Of a stretch of DNA of 64,000 nt, positions 24,677 through 32,992 are shown in pieces. The stretch covers positions 124,001 through 188,000 of the forward strand of contig NZ_KQ954245.1 in NCBI RefSeq assembly GCF_001519075.1, in the 5' to 3' direction. The DNA comes from Novosphingobium fuchskuhlense. Lineage in GTDB: Bacteria; Pseudomonadota; Alphaproteobacteria; Sphingomonadales; Sphingomonadaceae. Under the pieces are notes generated by a model. The model saw only the letters and a list, made by a program, of their open reading frames with translations. It did no database searches and was not told where the DNA came from. The position numbers and the translations under genes were made by a program. The stretch's first letter is position 1, and every line of letters begins with the position of its first letter.

Positions 24677-25885
24677 TCAGCGGCCTGAGGCGGCCTTTTC
24701 GTAGATTGCCGCGAGCGCTTCGGCGTTCACATCCCAGCTGAAGCGTGCGGCGCTCGCGGCCACGTCTGCTTGCGCAGGCGGTGCGGCCAGGATTTCCGCG
24801 ATGGCCGCTGCGATGGCGGCAGGCGCACGCGCGGCGAGGCGGCCAGCGGCGGGGCGGTCGAGAACTTCTGCCGCACCGCCGATGGGCGGGATGACGAGCG
24901 GGGCGCCGCAAGCGAGCGCCTCGATCCAGGCATTGGCGAGGCCTTCACGCTCCGAGGGCAGGACCATGACATCGGCTGCGGCGAGCAGCACGGGCAGCAC
25001 ATCATGGCTGACAGCGCCGAGGAAATGAACCCGGCTGGCAACACCATGCGCGGCGGCACGCGCGCGCAGCGCAGCGTCGTCCGCGCCCGTTCCGGCCAGG
25101 GCCAGCTGGACATCGCTTGGCAGGCTGGCGAGCGCTTCGATGGCGAGGGCCTGCCCCTTGATCGGGATCAGCGCGCCGACGCAGACAGCAAGGCGGTCCT
25201 GAGGGGCCAGCGCGAGCTGGGGGAGGCCTGCCGAAAGGCTGGCACGCGCTGCGGCGCGGGGCACAGGCTGAAAGCGGGCATGATCCAGCCCGGTGTAGTG
25301 CACGGTGATCCCGCCGGACGGGGCCAGGCCGAGCGCCGCCATATCACGCGCGAGGGCGCCGGAAACGGCGAGCACGGCCGCGGCGCTGCGGGCGGCGCTG
25401 CGCATCTGGGCAAGGGCAGGGGGGCGATCGCCCCACAGGTGGATATCGGATCCGCGTGCCTTGATCGCGTGGGGCAGGCCAAGCGCATGGGCCACCTTCG
25501 CGGCGGCGGGGCCATCGGGATAGAAGAACTGCGCATCGACCAGATCGAACGGCGCCTCGGCATGAAGGCGGCGGGCTAGTGGGAGCACCGCGCGGGTGAT
25601 CGCCCAAGGGTTGAAGCGACCGGAAAGCCCCGGGATCAGGAGAAAGCGGGGGTGGTGAACCGTGATCGGTCCGCTTCTGTCCACCGGGGGGATCGCGGCG
25701 AGCGGCTTGTAGCGGCCGGCGCTGCCGAAGGGGGGCGGCGGCAGGCCGATCGGGTTGATCACCGTGACTTCCCAATCGCCGCGGGCGGCAAGCGCCTCCA
25801 TCTGACGCGCCACGAAGCGGCCGAAGCCCGGGCGGGCCGGCGCGGCGGGATAGAGCGTCGAAATCGACAGCAGGCGGCGCTTCAC
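24677..25885 (-). CDS. Glycosyltransferase family 4 protein
   Basis: 402 residues with the two-domain GT-B layout. The N-terminal part opens LLSISTLYPAAPARPGFGRFVARQ, a donor/acceptor segment seen in WaaG- and EpsF-like enzymes. The C-terminal part carries the retaining GT4 signature in PSEREGLANAWIEAL, with two glutamates seven apart. The sugar and acceptor are unknown, and cell-surface polysaccharide is the usual product. GTG at 25885 is picked because it lies 20 bp after the XRE gene stop and directly before the first strand. The likely operon is XRE regulator then glycosyltransferase. Confidence 0.85.
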   Translation of the reverse strand: MKRRLLSISTLYPAAPARPGFGRFVARQMEALAARGDWEVTVINPIGLPPPPFGSAGRYKPLAAIPPVDRSGPITVHHPRFLLIPGLSGRFNPWAITRAVLPLARRLHAEAPFDLVDAQFFYPDGPAAAKVAHALGLPHAIKARGSDIHLWGDRPPALAQMRSAARSAAAVLAVSGALARDMAALGLAPSGGITVHYTGLDHARFQPVPRAAARASLSAGLPQLALAPQDRLAVCVGALIPIKGQALAIEALASLPSDVQLALAGTGADDAALRARAAAHGVASRVHFLGAVSHDVLPVLLAAADVMVLPSEREGLANAWIEALACGAPLVIPPIGGAAEVLDRPAAGRLAARAPAAIAAAIAEILAAPPAQADVAASAARFSWDVNAEALAAIYEKAASGR

Positions 25886-25904
25886 CGGCACTTCGCGCGT
25901 AAGA

Positions 25905-26474
25905 TCAGAGCGAACGGACGAGCAATTCCGCAACGCCGATCCAGGCCGGGTGATCGATCACCACCTGGCGCTGGCCGACACCGGGCGGGAGCAGCGCGAC
26001 CCGGTCCCCGTCGCGGTCGATCATGCGGCCGAAGGCGAAACGGCCGCCGGGGCGGGGGGCCAGCACGTCGAGGTTGAGCGCGCGGCCGAAATCGGCAGAT
26101 CCGATCTGGCGCAGCCATACCTGATCGCCCGAGCGGTACTCACCGGCACCGGCCTCGACCGTCATCACGACAAGCTGGGCCGATCCAGGGCCGACCGGGA
26201 ACACGGCGGCCATCGGCTTGGCCAGCGCTTCCGCGCCGCCGGCGGCAAGCCGCGCGATGATCTGCGGCTCGCTCTCCGCTTCGGCCTTAACGAGCAGTTG
26301 GGGATCGACTTCGAGCGCGGCGGCGATGCGGTTCATCCAGCCGAGCGAAAGCGAACGCATGCCCGTTTCGAGCCGGCCGATCGTCTGTGCCGTGGTGGGC
26401 GGCGCACAGCGCGCGGCAACATCGGCCAGAGTCAGGCCCTTCTGACGGCGGATATCACGGATGCGGTTGATCAT
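25905..26474 (-). CDS. XRE-family regulator with C-terminal S24-like domain
   Basis: 189 residues. Residues 3-60 form a lambda-repressor-type helix-turn-helix (INRIRDIRRQKGLTLADVA, then TTAQTIGRLETG). The C-terminal 100 residues resemble the beta fold of LexA/S24 peptidases (GSAQLVVMTVEAGAGEYRSGDQVWLR). I cannot find the Ser-Met and Lys residues of self-cleaving members, so it is probably a sensory or dimer domain. It is divergent from the DUF6456 gene and shares 136 bp of intergenic DNA that contains a direct repeat and a LexA-type box. Confidence 0.75.
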   Translation of the reverse strand: MINRIRDIRRQKGLTLADVAARCAPPTTAQTIGRLETGMRSLSLGWMNRIAAALEVDPQLLVKAEAESEPQIIARLAAGGAEALAKPMAAVFPVGPGSAQLVVMTVEAGAGEYRSGDQVWLRQIGSADFGRALNLDVLAPRPGGRFAFGRMIDRDGDRVALLPPGVGQRQVVIDHPAWIGVAELLVRSL

Positions 26475-26515
26475 GTCGGCGCACTCTGAAGGGCCATAGT
26501 CTTTACACTTACAGC

Positions 26516-26542
26516 TTTTGTGCGCTGCGACAAGTTTTGTGC
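26516..26542. promoter_or_regulatory. Direct repeat TTTTGTGC x2, candidate operator
   Basis: TTTTGTGC occurs at 26516-26523 and again at 26535-26542, a 19-bp period that is nearly two helical turns. It lies about 40-70 bp upstream of the XRE gene start. It could be an autoregulatory site for that repressor. This is inference only. Confidence 0.35.
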
Positions 26543-26579
26543 TTTCCTACAAGGCCTAATCTCCGGCATGACCTCAAAT

Positions 26580-26594
26580 GTTCTTTATTTGTTC
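26580..26594. promoter_or_regulatory. LexA-type SOS box GTTC-N7-GTTC
   Basis: GTTC at 26580-26583 and GTTC at 26591-26594 are separated by seven bases (TTTATTT). This matches the alphaproteobacterial LexA consensus without mismatch. It ends 16 bp before the ATG of the DUF6456 gene and just upstream of its ribosome-binding site, a position able to block transcription. Confidence 0.7.
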
Positions 26595-26610
26595 TTTCAA
26601 AGGGGGCGAG

Positions 26611-27096
26611 ATGGCGCAGTTTCTGGTGGAGCGTGAACTGACCGAGGAAGGGCCGCGGCGGCAGGACGGGGTGCGGCCCGGTTCGGGTCCGGGGGCCGTG
26701 CGCAGCGTGAAGGTCAACCTCGCCGAATCGCCGCTGACCTGGCTTCATGCGCGCGGGCATCTGAACGACCGGCAGTTCGCGGCGGGCGAGCGGCTGCGCG
26801 CCGATTGGGAGCGGGCCGAGCTCGCGCCTTCGGTGACGATGCGCTGGGATCCGGTGCGCATTGCCGGCGGTGAGCCGGGGCTGACGCCGGGAGAACGTCA
26901 GCTGGCGGCGCGGCGGCGGTTTGACGGCGCGATTGCGGCTGCGGGGCCCGGGCTTTCGGATATCCTGTGGCGCGTGGTCTGCGCGGGCGAAGGCGTGCCG
27001 GCGGCGGAAAAGGCGTTGGCCTGGCCGGCGCGCAGCGGCAAGCTGGTGCTGGAACTGGCGCTCGACCGGGTGGCGGGGTTCTACGGCGTGGCGTGA
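26611..27096 (+). CDS. DUF6456 domain protein, probably SOS-controlled
   Basis: 161 residues, function unknown. The C-terminal two thirds match the DUF6456 pattern: SPLTWLHARGHLNDRQFAAGERLRADWERAEL, then an arginine-rich helix and LSDILWRVVCAGEGVPAAEK. It ends with a short helical stretch, LVLELALDRVAGFYG. It looks soluble and helical, without membrane or export signals. ATG 26611 is preferred over 26578, because AGGGGG sits 5-10 bp upstream of it and the earlier ATG would overlap the LexA-type box. That box is the only clue to regulation and hints at a DNA-damage role. Confidence 0.72.
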   Translation: MAQFLVERELTEEGPRRQDGVRPGSGPGAVRSVKVNLAESPLTWLHARGHLNDRQFAAGERLRADWERAELAPSVTMRWDPVRIAGGEPGLTPGERQLAARRRFDGAIAAAGPGLSDILWRVVCAGEGVPAAEKALAWPARSGKLVLELALDRVAGFYGVA

Positions 27097-27185
27097 CGAT
27101 TTTCCCGGCCTACCCGGGCGGGCACCTTGCTTGCCGGAGGGCGGATATGCCAGCGGAAGGCTTTGTGACACGCGGAGCCTGCTCG

Positions 27186-29000
27186 ATGGAAAGACGTGAA
27201 TTTCTCGCCGGTGCTGCCACCGCTGCGCTGACGGCCTGGCTGCCGGCGCAGGGGTACGCCGTCGGAGTTGCCACGCCGGGCGATGCCGCCTTTGCCGCGC
27301 TGGCCGACCGCCTGTTCTACGACAACCTGCTGCTGACACCGCAGCACGCGACCGGGCTTGGGCTCGATACCGGCGTGCGCGCCGCCTTGCGTTCGCGACT
27401 TGATGACCGGAGCGAGGCGGGCCGCGCGGCGGTGCAGGCGTTCGACCGCGCCGGGCTTGCCGCGATGCGCAGCGTCGATCCCGCCAGCCTCAGCCCGGCG
27501 GTGCGGCGGCAGCGCGATATCCTGACCTACATGTTCGAGCGGCGGCTGGCAGGCGTGCCCTTCGGCATCGAAGGCGTGCAGCAGCCCTATCCGATCACCC
27601 AGCAGCAGGGTGTGTACTTCGAAGTGCCGGACATGCTCGACAGCCAGCATCCGGTGGAAACGGCCGCGGATGCCGAGGCCTATCTGGCGCGTTTGAAGGC
27701 CTTTGCCTTTGCGCTCGACGAGGACACGCTGGGCCAGAAGCGGCTGGCGGCGCGCGGGGTGATCGCGCCGCGCTGGTCGCTCGATCTGGCGCTGGGCCAG
27801 CTCGCCAAGCTGCGCGGGGCCGCGCCCGAGGCCAGCGCGATGGTGCGTTCGCTGACCCGGCGGACTGCGGCCAGAGGCATTGCCGGCGATTGGGCGGCAC
27901 AGGCGGCGAAGATCGTCGGCGGCGCGGTCTATCCCGCGCTCGACCGGCAGATCGCGCTGGTGAAGGCGCTGCGGGCGAAGACCCCGGCGGGCGACGGCGC
28001 GTGGCGCGTGAGGGGTGGCGATGCGATCTATGCAGCGGCGCTGGCGGAGGCGACGACGACCAAGCTCTCGCCTGAAGAGGTCCACAGGATCGGGCTGGAG
28101 CAGGTCGCGGATATCACGGCCAAGCTCGATGCAATCCTGAAGGGCGCGGGCTATACCAAGGGCACGGTGGGCGAGCGGCTGACGGCGCTGAACCATGCGC
28201 CGGACCAGCTCTATCCCGATAGCGATGCGGGGCGCAGCGACCTCATCGCCTCGCTCAATGCCGGGATCGCGGCGATGGCGAAGAAGCTGCCGCAGGCCTT
28301 TGCGAACTTCCCGAGCGAGCCGCTGGAGATCCGCCGCGTGCCGGTGGAGATCCAGGACGGGGCCTCGAACGGCTATTACTACAGCGCCAGCCTCGATGGT
28401 TCGCGCCCGGCGATCTATTGGATCAACCTCAAGTCGGTGGGCGACTGGCCGCGCTATTCGCTGCCCGCGCTGACCTATCACGAGGGGATTCCGGGGCACC
28501 ACCTGCAGGGCGGCTATGCGCAGAAGGGCGGCGCGCTGCCCTTGTATCTCAAGGACTATTTCCTTTCGGCGCATGGCGAGGGCTGGGCGCTCTATGCCGA
28601 GCAGCTGGCGGACGAGCTGGGCGGCTATTCCGCGCTGGAGCGCGCAGGGTATCTCCAATCCTTCCTGTTCCGCGCGGCGCGGCTGGTGGTCGATACCGGC
28701 ATCCACCACTACCGCTGGAGCCGCGAGAAGGCGACCGCCTACATGGTCGCGACGACCGGCTTTGCTGAGGCGCGCAGCCAGCGCGAGGTAGAGCGCTATT
28801 GCGTGCTGATCGGGCAGGCGTGCAGCTACAAGATGGGGCACACCGCGTGGGTTGCCGCGCGCACGAAGGCGCAGGCCGCCTTGGGCGACAAGTTCAGCCT
28901 GCCGTGGTTCCACGGGATACTGGAAGAAGGCACGATGCCGCTGTTCATGCTGGAGAAGCGGATCGAGGAGCGGACGGCGGAGCGGCTGGCGGCGGGGTGA
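27186..29000 (+). CDS. DUF885 family metallopeptidase-like protein, Tat-type signal
   Basis: 604 residues. The start ERREFLAGAATAAL looks like a twin-arginine signal followed by a hydrophobic stretch, so export in folded form is likely. The body is DUF885: YFEVPDMLDSQHPV, ALTYHEGIPGHHLQ (the HEGxPGHH motif, with likely zinc ligands), GEGWALYAEQLADELG and SYKMGH. DUF885 proteins resemble M32-type carboxypeptidases, but few have been assayed. The ATG at 27186 is the one that gives a proper signal. An upstream in-frame extension overlaps the DUF6456 gene and is rejected. Confidence 0.85.
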   Translation: MERREFLAGAATAALTAWLPAQGYAVGVATPGDAAFAALADRLFYDNLLLTPQHATGLGLDTGVRAALRSRLDDRSEAGRAAVQAFDRAGLAAMRSVDPASLSPAVRRQRDILTYMFERRLAGVPFGIEGVQQPYPITQQQGVYFEVPDMLDSQHPVETAADAEAYLARLKAFAFALDEDTLGQKRLAARGVIAPRWSLDLALGQLAKLRGAAPEASAMVRSLTRRTAARGIAGDWAAQAAKIVGGAVYPALDRQIALVKALRAKTPAGDGAWRVRGGDAIYAAALAEATTTKLSPEEVHRIGLEQVADITAKLDAILKGAGYTKGTVGERLTALNHAPDQLYPDSDAGRSDLIASLNAGIAAMAKKLPQAFANFPSEPLEIRRVPVEIQDGASNGYYYSASLDGSRPAIYWINLKSVGDWPRYSLPALTYHEGIPGHHLQGGYAQKGGALPLYLKDYFLSAHGEGWALYAEQLADELGGYSALERAGYLQSFLFRAARLVVDTGIHHYRWSREKATAYMVATTGFAEARSQREVERYCVLIGQACSYKMGHTAWVAARTKAQAALGDKFSLPWFHGILEEGTMPLFMLEKRIEERTAERLAAG

Positions 29001-29079
29001 GGGCCATGTTTGAACAGGCGTTAGCGGGAAGTTGAACACTCGCGCGTAATGTATCCCTCACGCTACCAGGGGGTGCCGC

Positions 29080-29880
29080 GTGATTTTCTTCCAGCTTGTT
29101 GCTGCCTATGCCGCTTTCATTCTGGCGCTCGCGCTGCCGCCGTTGGTTGTCTGGTGTCTGCTTTGGGCGATCTGGCATGGGCTGAGGCGGGTTGCCTCGA
29201 GCCTCCGGAAGGAGCGCAGGCTCGACTTGGCGGGCCTGATCATGGTGATCGCAAGCCTTGCTCTTGGTGCTGTTGCCTATGACTGGTGGTGCGGCCCCAG
29301 GGCGGAATTGGCGACCTTGCGGCCGGTGGCGATCAACCGGGAACTGGCAACCAAGATTCCGCGGACATGGGTGTTTGATTACGGCGCAGCCTTTGCGGTG
29401 TTTGATCTCGTTCCCAAAGGACATGCCGACCGGGTCTTGAATGCGACGGTTTTAACACCGGCGGCAAGGAGCGCGGTCTCGGGCGGAGCGCTGTCAGACT
29501 ACATGGAGGAAGTCCACATCATCGATAGCCCTGACTGCAACGCCTACGTTGCGAGCGGCGTGCGCGATGCCAATCGTGCGGTTCGGTGCGTAAGGGAAAG
29601 CCCCGTCAGCAAGGCCGAGCTGGCGGCGGCGGGCCCCTATCTCGTCTTGCGTGAAGATCATGACGATGAAGTCGAGACGCTCGCCTTCGCCGTCGTTGAG
29701 GACGGGCAGACCTTGCCCGTCGCGCGCTGCGAGGGGCGTGCTCCGCGCGAAACCAATCCGTTTCTGGCACTGATCCGTTGGAACAGGAAACTCGAACTCG
29801 CGCGGTCGATCTTCGAATGCAGAACGCGCGCAGCGTCGGGCGCTCTGGCGCGCGCGCTTGCGACGGGCGAGATAGGCTGA
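29080..29880 (+). CDS. Unknown membrane-anchored protein
   Basis: 266 residues that I do not recognise. Two hydrophobic helices lie at about residues 5-30 and 50-70, separated by the basic stretch RRVASSLRKERRLD. A soluble C-terminal domain of roughly 190 residues follows, probably periplasmic. It includes four cysteines (in DSPDCNAY, VRCV, ARCEG and FECRT) that could form disulfides. GTG at 29080 has AGGGGG upstream. It is read towards the convergent uup gene, which starts its stop 23 bp away. A gene of this kind may be lineage-specific. Confidence 0.65.
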   Translation: MIFFQLVAAYAAFILALALPPLVVWCLLWAIWHGLRRVASSLRKERRLDLAGLIMVIASLALGAVAYDWWCGPRAELATLRPVAINRELATKIPRTWVFDYGAAFAVFDLVPKGHADRVLNATVLTPAARSAVSGGALSDYMEEVHIIDSPDCNAYVASGVRDANRAVRCVRESPVSKAELAAAGPYLVLREDHDDEVETLAFAVVEDGQTLPVARCEGRAPRETNPFLALIRWNRKLELARSIFECRTRAASGALARALATGEIG

Positions 29881-29903
29881 AACGGCGGGTTTCTCAGGCC
29901 CGG

Positions 29904-31697
29904 TTACCCCTCCACCATCTCCGCCAGTTCCAGCCAGCGTTCTTCCGCTGCGTCCTTTTCGGCGCGGGCCTTGTCGAGCGACGCGGTGAGGGCGGCGAAG
30001 CGGGTGGGGTTCTTGGTGTAAAGGTCGGGGTCGGCCAGCGCGGCTTCGTCGCGGGCGATCTGCGCTTCCAGCTCGGCAATGCGATCCGGGAGCTGCTCGT
30101 AGTCGCGCTGGTCCTTGTAGGTCAGCTTGGCCTTCTTGGGCGGCGGAGGTGGCGGTGGCGCGGCGGCGGGCTTGTCGGCCGTTTCGCGCGCCACGGGCTT
30201 GCCGGCGAGGCGCTGTTCGCGCTGCTTTTCCCAATCGGCATAGCCGCCCGCGACGACATCAACCTTGCCCGAGCCGTCCATGCCGAGCGTGATCGTGACG
30301 GTGCGATCGAGGAAGTCACGGTCGTGGCTGACGATGAGGACGGTGCCGTCGTAGTCCGAGATCACTTCCTGCAGCAGGTCGAGCGTTTCGAGATCGAGGT
30401 CGTTGGTCGGCTCGTCGAGCACGAGGAGGTTCGAGGGGCGGGCAAATTCGCGCGCGAGCAGCAGGCGCGAGCGTTCGCCGCCCGAGAGCGTGCCGACGCG
30501 GGCCTCGACCATGCCGGGATCGAACAGGAAGTCCTTGAGATAGCCGTGGATGTGCTTGCGCACCCCCTGCACGTCGATCCAGTCGCTGCCCTCGGCGACC
30601 ACATCGCGGATGCGCTTTTCGGGCTGCATCAGGCTGCGCTGCTGGTCGATCACCACGGGGGTGAGGGTCTTGGCCAGCGTGACGGTGCCGCTATCGGGCT
30701 CCAATTCGCCGGTGAGGAGCTTGAGGAGCGTCGTCTTGCCCGCGCCGTTCGCGCCGACGAGGCCGATGCGGTCCTTGCGGGTGATGCGCAGGGAGAAGTC
30801 CTTGACGATCACGCGTTCGCCGAAGCGTTTGGTGATCTTGTCTGCGACAATCACCGCCTTGCTCTTGGCATCGTCGCTGGCGAGGGTGAGCTTGGCCGCG
30901 CCCTGGGGGCTGAGCATCGCGGCGCGGGTTGCCCGCATTTCCCAGAGCTTTTCGAGGCGGCCCATGTTGCGCTTGCGCCGCGCGGTGACGCCGCGTTCGA
31001 GCCAGTGGGCCTCGATCTTGAGCTTGGCGTCGAGCTTGTCGGCCGCGCGGGCTTCCTCGGCGTAGACCGCTTCCATCCAAGCCTCATAGCCGCCGAAGCC
31101 GATCTCGCGGCGGCGGAGCGAGCCGCGATCCAGCCAGAGCGTCGCCTTGGTCAGGCGTTCGAGGAAGGTGCGGTCGTGGCTGATGACGACGAAGGCGCCG
31201 TTGTAGCGCTGGAGCCAGGATTCCAGCCATTCGATTGCGGCGAGATCGAGGTGGTTGGTCGGCTCGTCGAGCAGGAGCAGATCGGGCTCGCTGGCAAGCG
31301 CGCGGGCAAGGGCGGCGCGGCGGCGTTCACCGCCCGAGGCGCTGTCTGCTTTGCGCGACAGGTCGATGCCGAGCTGGCCGGCGATGGATTCGACTTCGTG
31401 GCGCGGCGGGGCGTCCTTGCCGGAAAGCGCGAAGTCCATGAGGGTTTCGTAGCCGGTGAAGAACGGGTCCTGCTCCAGCGTGACGATGCGCGTGCCCGGC
31501 TGGACCGAGCGGGTGCCCTTGTCGGCATCGACTGTGCCCGAGAGGAGCTTCAGCAGCGTGGTTTTCCCCGCACCGTTGCGGCCGATGAGGGCGAGCCGGT
31601 CGCGTGGGCCGATCTGGATATCGAGACCCTGGAACAGCCAATGCGTGCCCTGGTTGAGGCCGAGGCCTTCCCAGCTGAGGATCGGTGCTGCTGCCAT
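29904..31697 (-). CDS. uup: ABC-F family ATPase, Uup type
   Basis: 597-residue soluble protein with two ABC cassettes. It has Walker A motifs GRNGAGKTT and GANGAGKTT, signature motifs SGGERRRAALARAL and SGGERSRLLLAREF, and two Walker B segments ending DEPTNHLDL and DEPTNDLDL. A charged linker separates the cassettes, and the C-terminus is a proline-rich stretch followed by a coiled coil (LEAQIARDEAALADP), typical of Uup. ABC-F proteins act on ribosomes, and Uup also affects precise excision of transposons. There is no membrane domain, so it is not a transporter. Confidence 0.9.
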   Translation of the reverse strand: MAAAPILSWEGLGLNQGTHWLFQGLDIQIGPRDRLALIGRNGAGKTTLLKLLSGTVDADKGTRSVQPGTRIVTLEQDPFFTGYETLMDFALSGKDAPPRHEVESIAGQLGIDLSRKADSASGGERRRAALARALASEPDLLLLDEPTNHLDLAAIEWLESWLQRYNGAFVVISHDRTFLERLTKATLWLDRGSLRRREIGFGGYEAWMEAVYAEEARAADKLDAKLKIEAHWLERGVTARRKRNMGRLEKLWEMRATRAAMLSPQGAAKLTLASDDAKSKAVIVADKITKRFGERVIVKDFSLRITRKDRIGLVGANGAGKTTLLKLLTGELEPDSGTVTLAKTLTPVVIDQQRSLMQPEKRIRDVVAEGSDWIDVQGVRKHIHGYLKDFLFDPGMVEARVGTLSGGERSRLLLAREFARPSNLLVLDEPTNDLDLETLDLLQEVISDYDGTVLIVSHDRDFLDRTVTITLGMDGSGKVDVVAGGYADWEKQREQRLAGKPVARETADKPAAAPPPPPPPKKAKLTYKDQRDYEQLPDRIAELEAQIARDEAALADPDLYTKNPTRFAALTASLDKARAEKDAAEERWLELAEMVEG

Positions 31698-31773
31698 GAT
31701 CCGGCGCGCTTAGCCGGGGCAGGGCAAGAGGTCCAGTATCCGCGAAAGGCAGCTTGGCACCGGTGCGCACGTT

Positions 31774-31790
31774 CTGTCATATTGAGACAG
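31774..31790. promoter_or_regulatory. Short dyad CTGTC-N7-GACAG, candidate operator
   Basis: Perfect 5-bp inverted repeat with a 7-bp AT-rich spacer. It lies 70 bp before the PepSY gene, in the gap between it and uup. It could bind a dimeric regulator such as the response regulator encoded downstream. The evidence is the symmetry alone. Confidence 0.25.
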
Positions 31791-31859
31791 TAGGGCAGCG
31801 GACCTTGGGGGAACGCGATCCTCTCCTCGCGTTCACAAGCTATTCAAAGGCCGCAGGCT

Positions 31860-32177
31860 ATGGCGCTTCGCATGATGCGTTGGACTTCCGTTCTTCTTGC
31901 CGCAGCACTCATCGTTTCGCTGGCCCCGGCCGCCGATGCGCAGCAACAGCGCGCCGACGAGCAGAGCGACATCCGCCGCGATGTGCGCAACGGCAATGTC
32001 CGCTCGCTGCGCGAGATCGAGGCGCGTGTGCTGCCGACCAAGCGCGGCATGCAGTACCTCGGCCCCGAATACGATCCGACCGCGATGGCCTATCGTCTGA
32101 AGTTCATCCAGGGTGGCCACGTGGTTTTTGTCGATGTCGATGCACGCACCGGGCAGATCCTGGGCGAATCGCGCTGA
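31860..32177 (+). CDS. Periplasmic PepSY-domain protein
   Basis: 105 residues. A signal peptide ends at about residue 27 (ADAQ). The remaining part holds a PepSY-like fold: SLREIEARVLPTKRGMQYLGPEY, then RLKFIQGGHVVFVDVDARTGQILG. Small PepSY proteins next to PhoPQ-like pairs often tune the sensor kinase or bind metals in the periplasm. Its place 116 bp before the response regulator supports such a link, though this is inference. Confidence 0.8.
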   Translation: MALRMMRWTSVLLAAALIVSLAPAADAQQQRADEQSDIRRDVRNGNVRSLREIEARVLPTKRGMQYLGPEYDPTAMAYRLKFIQGGHVVFVDVDARTGQILGESR

Positions 32178-32293
32178 GCCGAACGGATTGCCGGGAGCAG
32201 AACGCCCCGTTCCTTGACCGTTCAGGTTTGTCGCTCCATCAAGCCTCCTGAAGTATGGTCCCGCCCGCAGGCGGGTGCAGCAAGGGGCAAGCG

Positions 32294-32971
32294 ATGCGTA
32301 TCCTTATCGTCGAGGATGAACCGACCCTCGGCAAGCAGCTCAAGTCGACGCTCGAGGCGAACGGCTATGCCGTCGATCTTTCGACCGACGGCGAGGACGG
32401 GCACTTCATGGGCTCGACCGAGGACTACGACGCGGTGGTGCTCGATCTCGGCCTGCCGGAGATCGACGGGCTGACCGTGCTCGGCATGTGGCGCAAGGAA
32501 GGGCGGACCTTTCCGGTGCTCGTGCTGACGGCGCGTGACAGCTGGTCGGACAAGGTGGCCGGGCTCGATGCTGGGGCCGACGACTATCTCGCCAAGCCCT
32601 TCCAGAGCGAGGAACTGATCGCCCGCCTGCGCGCGCTGATCCGCCGCGCTTCGGGCAATTCGTCGTCCGAACTGATCGCCGGCGGCGTGCGGCTCGATAC
32701 CCGCTCCGGCCGCGTGACGCTGGATGGCGAGCCGGTGAAGCTGACCGCGCAGGAATACAAGCTGCTGTCTTATCTGCTCCACCACAAGGGCAAGGTGGTG
32801 AGCCGCACCGAACTGATCGAGCATATCTACGATCAGGATTTCGACCGCGATTCCAACACCATCGAGGTGTTCGTCACGCGTATCCGCAAGAAGCTGGGGC
32901 CTGATGTGATCACCACGATCCGCGGGCTCGGTTACAGCCTCGACGACCCGGCGCAGGGCGGGCGAGGCTGA
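32294..32971 (+). CDS. OmpR/PhoB-family response regulator
   Basis: 225 residues. The receiver domain has the acidic pair in VEDEPTLG, the phospho-acceptor Asp in AVVLDLGLP, Thr/Ala in VLTARD, and Lys in YLAKPF. The C-terminal winged-helix domain has LTAQEYKLLSYLLHHKGKVVSRTELIEHIY and the FVTRIRKKLG recognition region. It is closest in style to PhoP/QseB-type regulators. The partner kinase gene starts 21 bp downstream. ATG 32294 has AGGGGCAAG upstream. Confidence 0.93.
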   Translation: MRILIVEDEPTLGKQLKSTLEANGYAVDLSTDGEDGHFMGSTEDYDAVVLDLGLPEIDGLTVLGMWRKEGRTFPVLVLTARDSWSDKVAGLDAGADDYLAKPFQSEELIARLRALIRRASGNSSSELIAGGVRLDTRSGRVTLDGEPVKLTAQEYKLLSYLLHHKGKVVSRTELIEHIYDQDFDRDSNTIEVFVTRIRKKLGPDVITTIRGLGYSLDDPAQGGRG

Positions 32972-32992
32972 CCCGGCGAGGCCTGACCCCGC

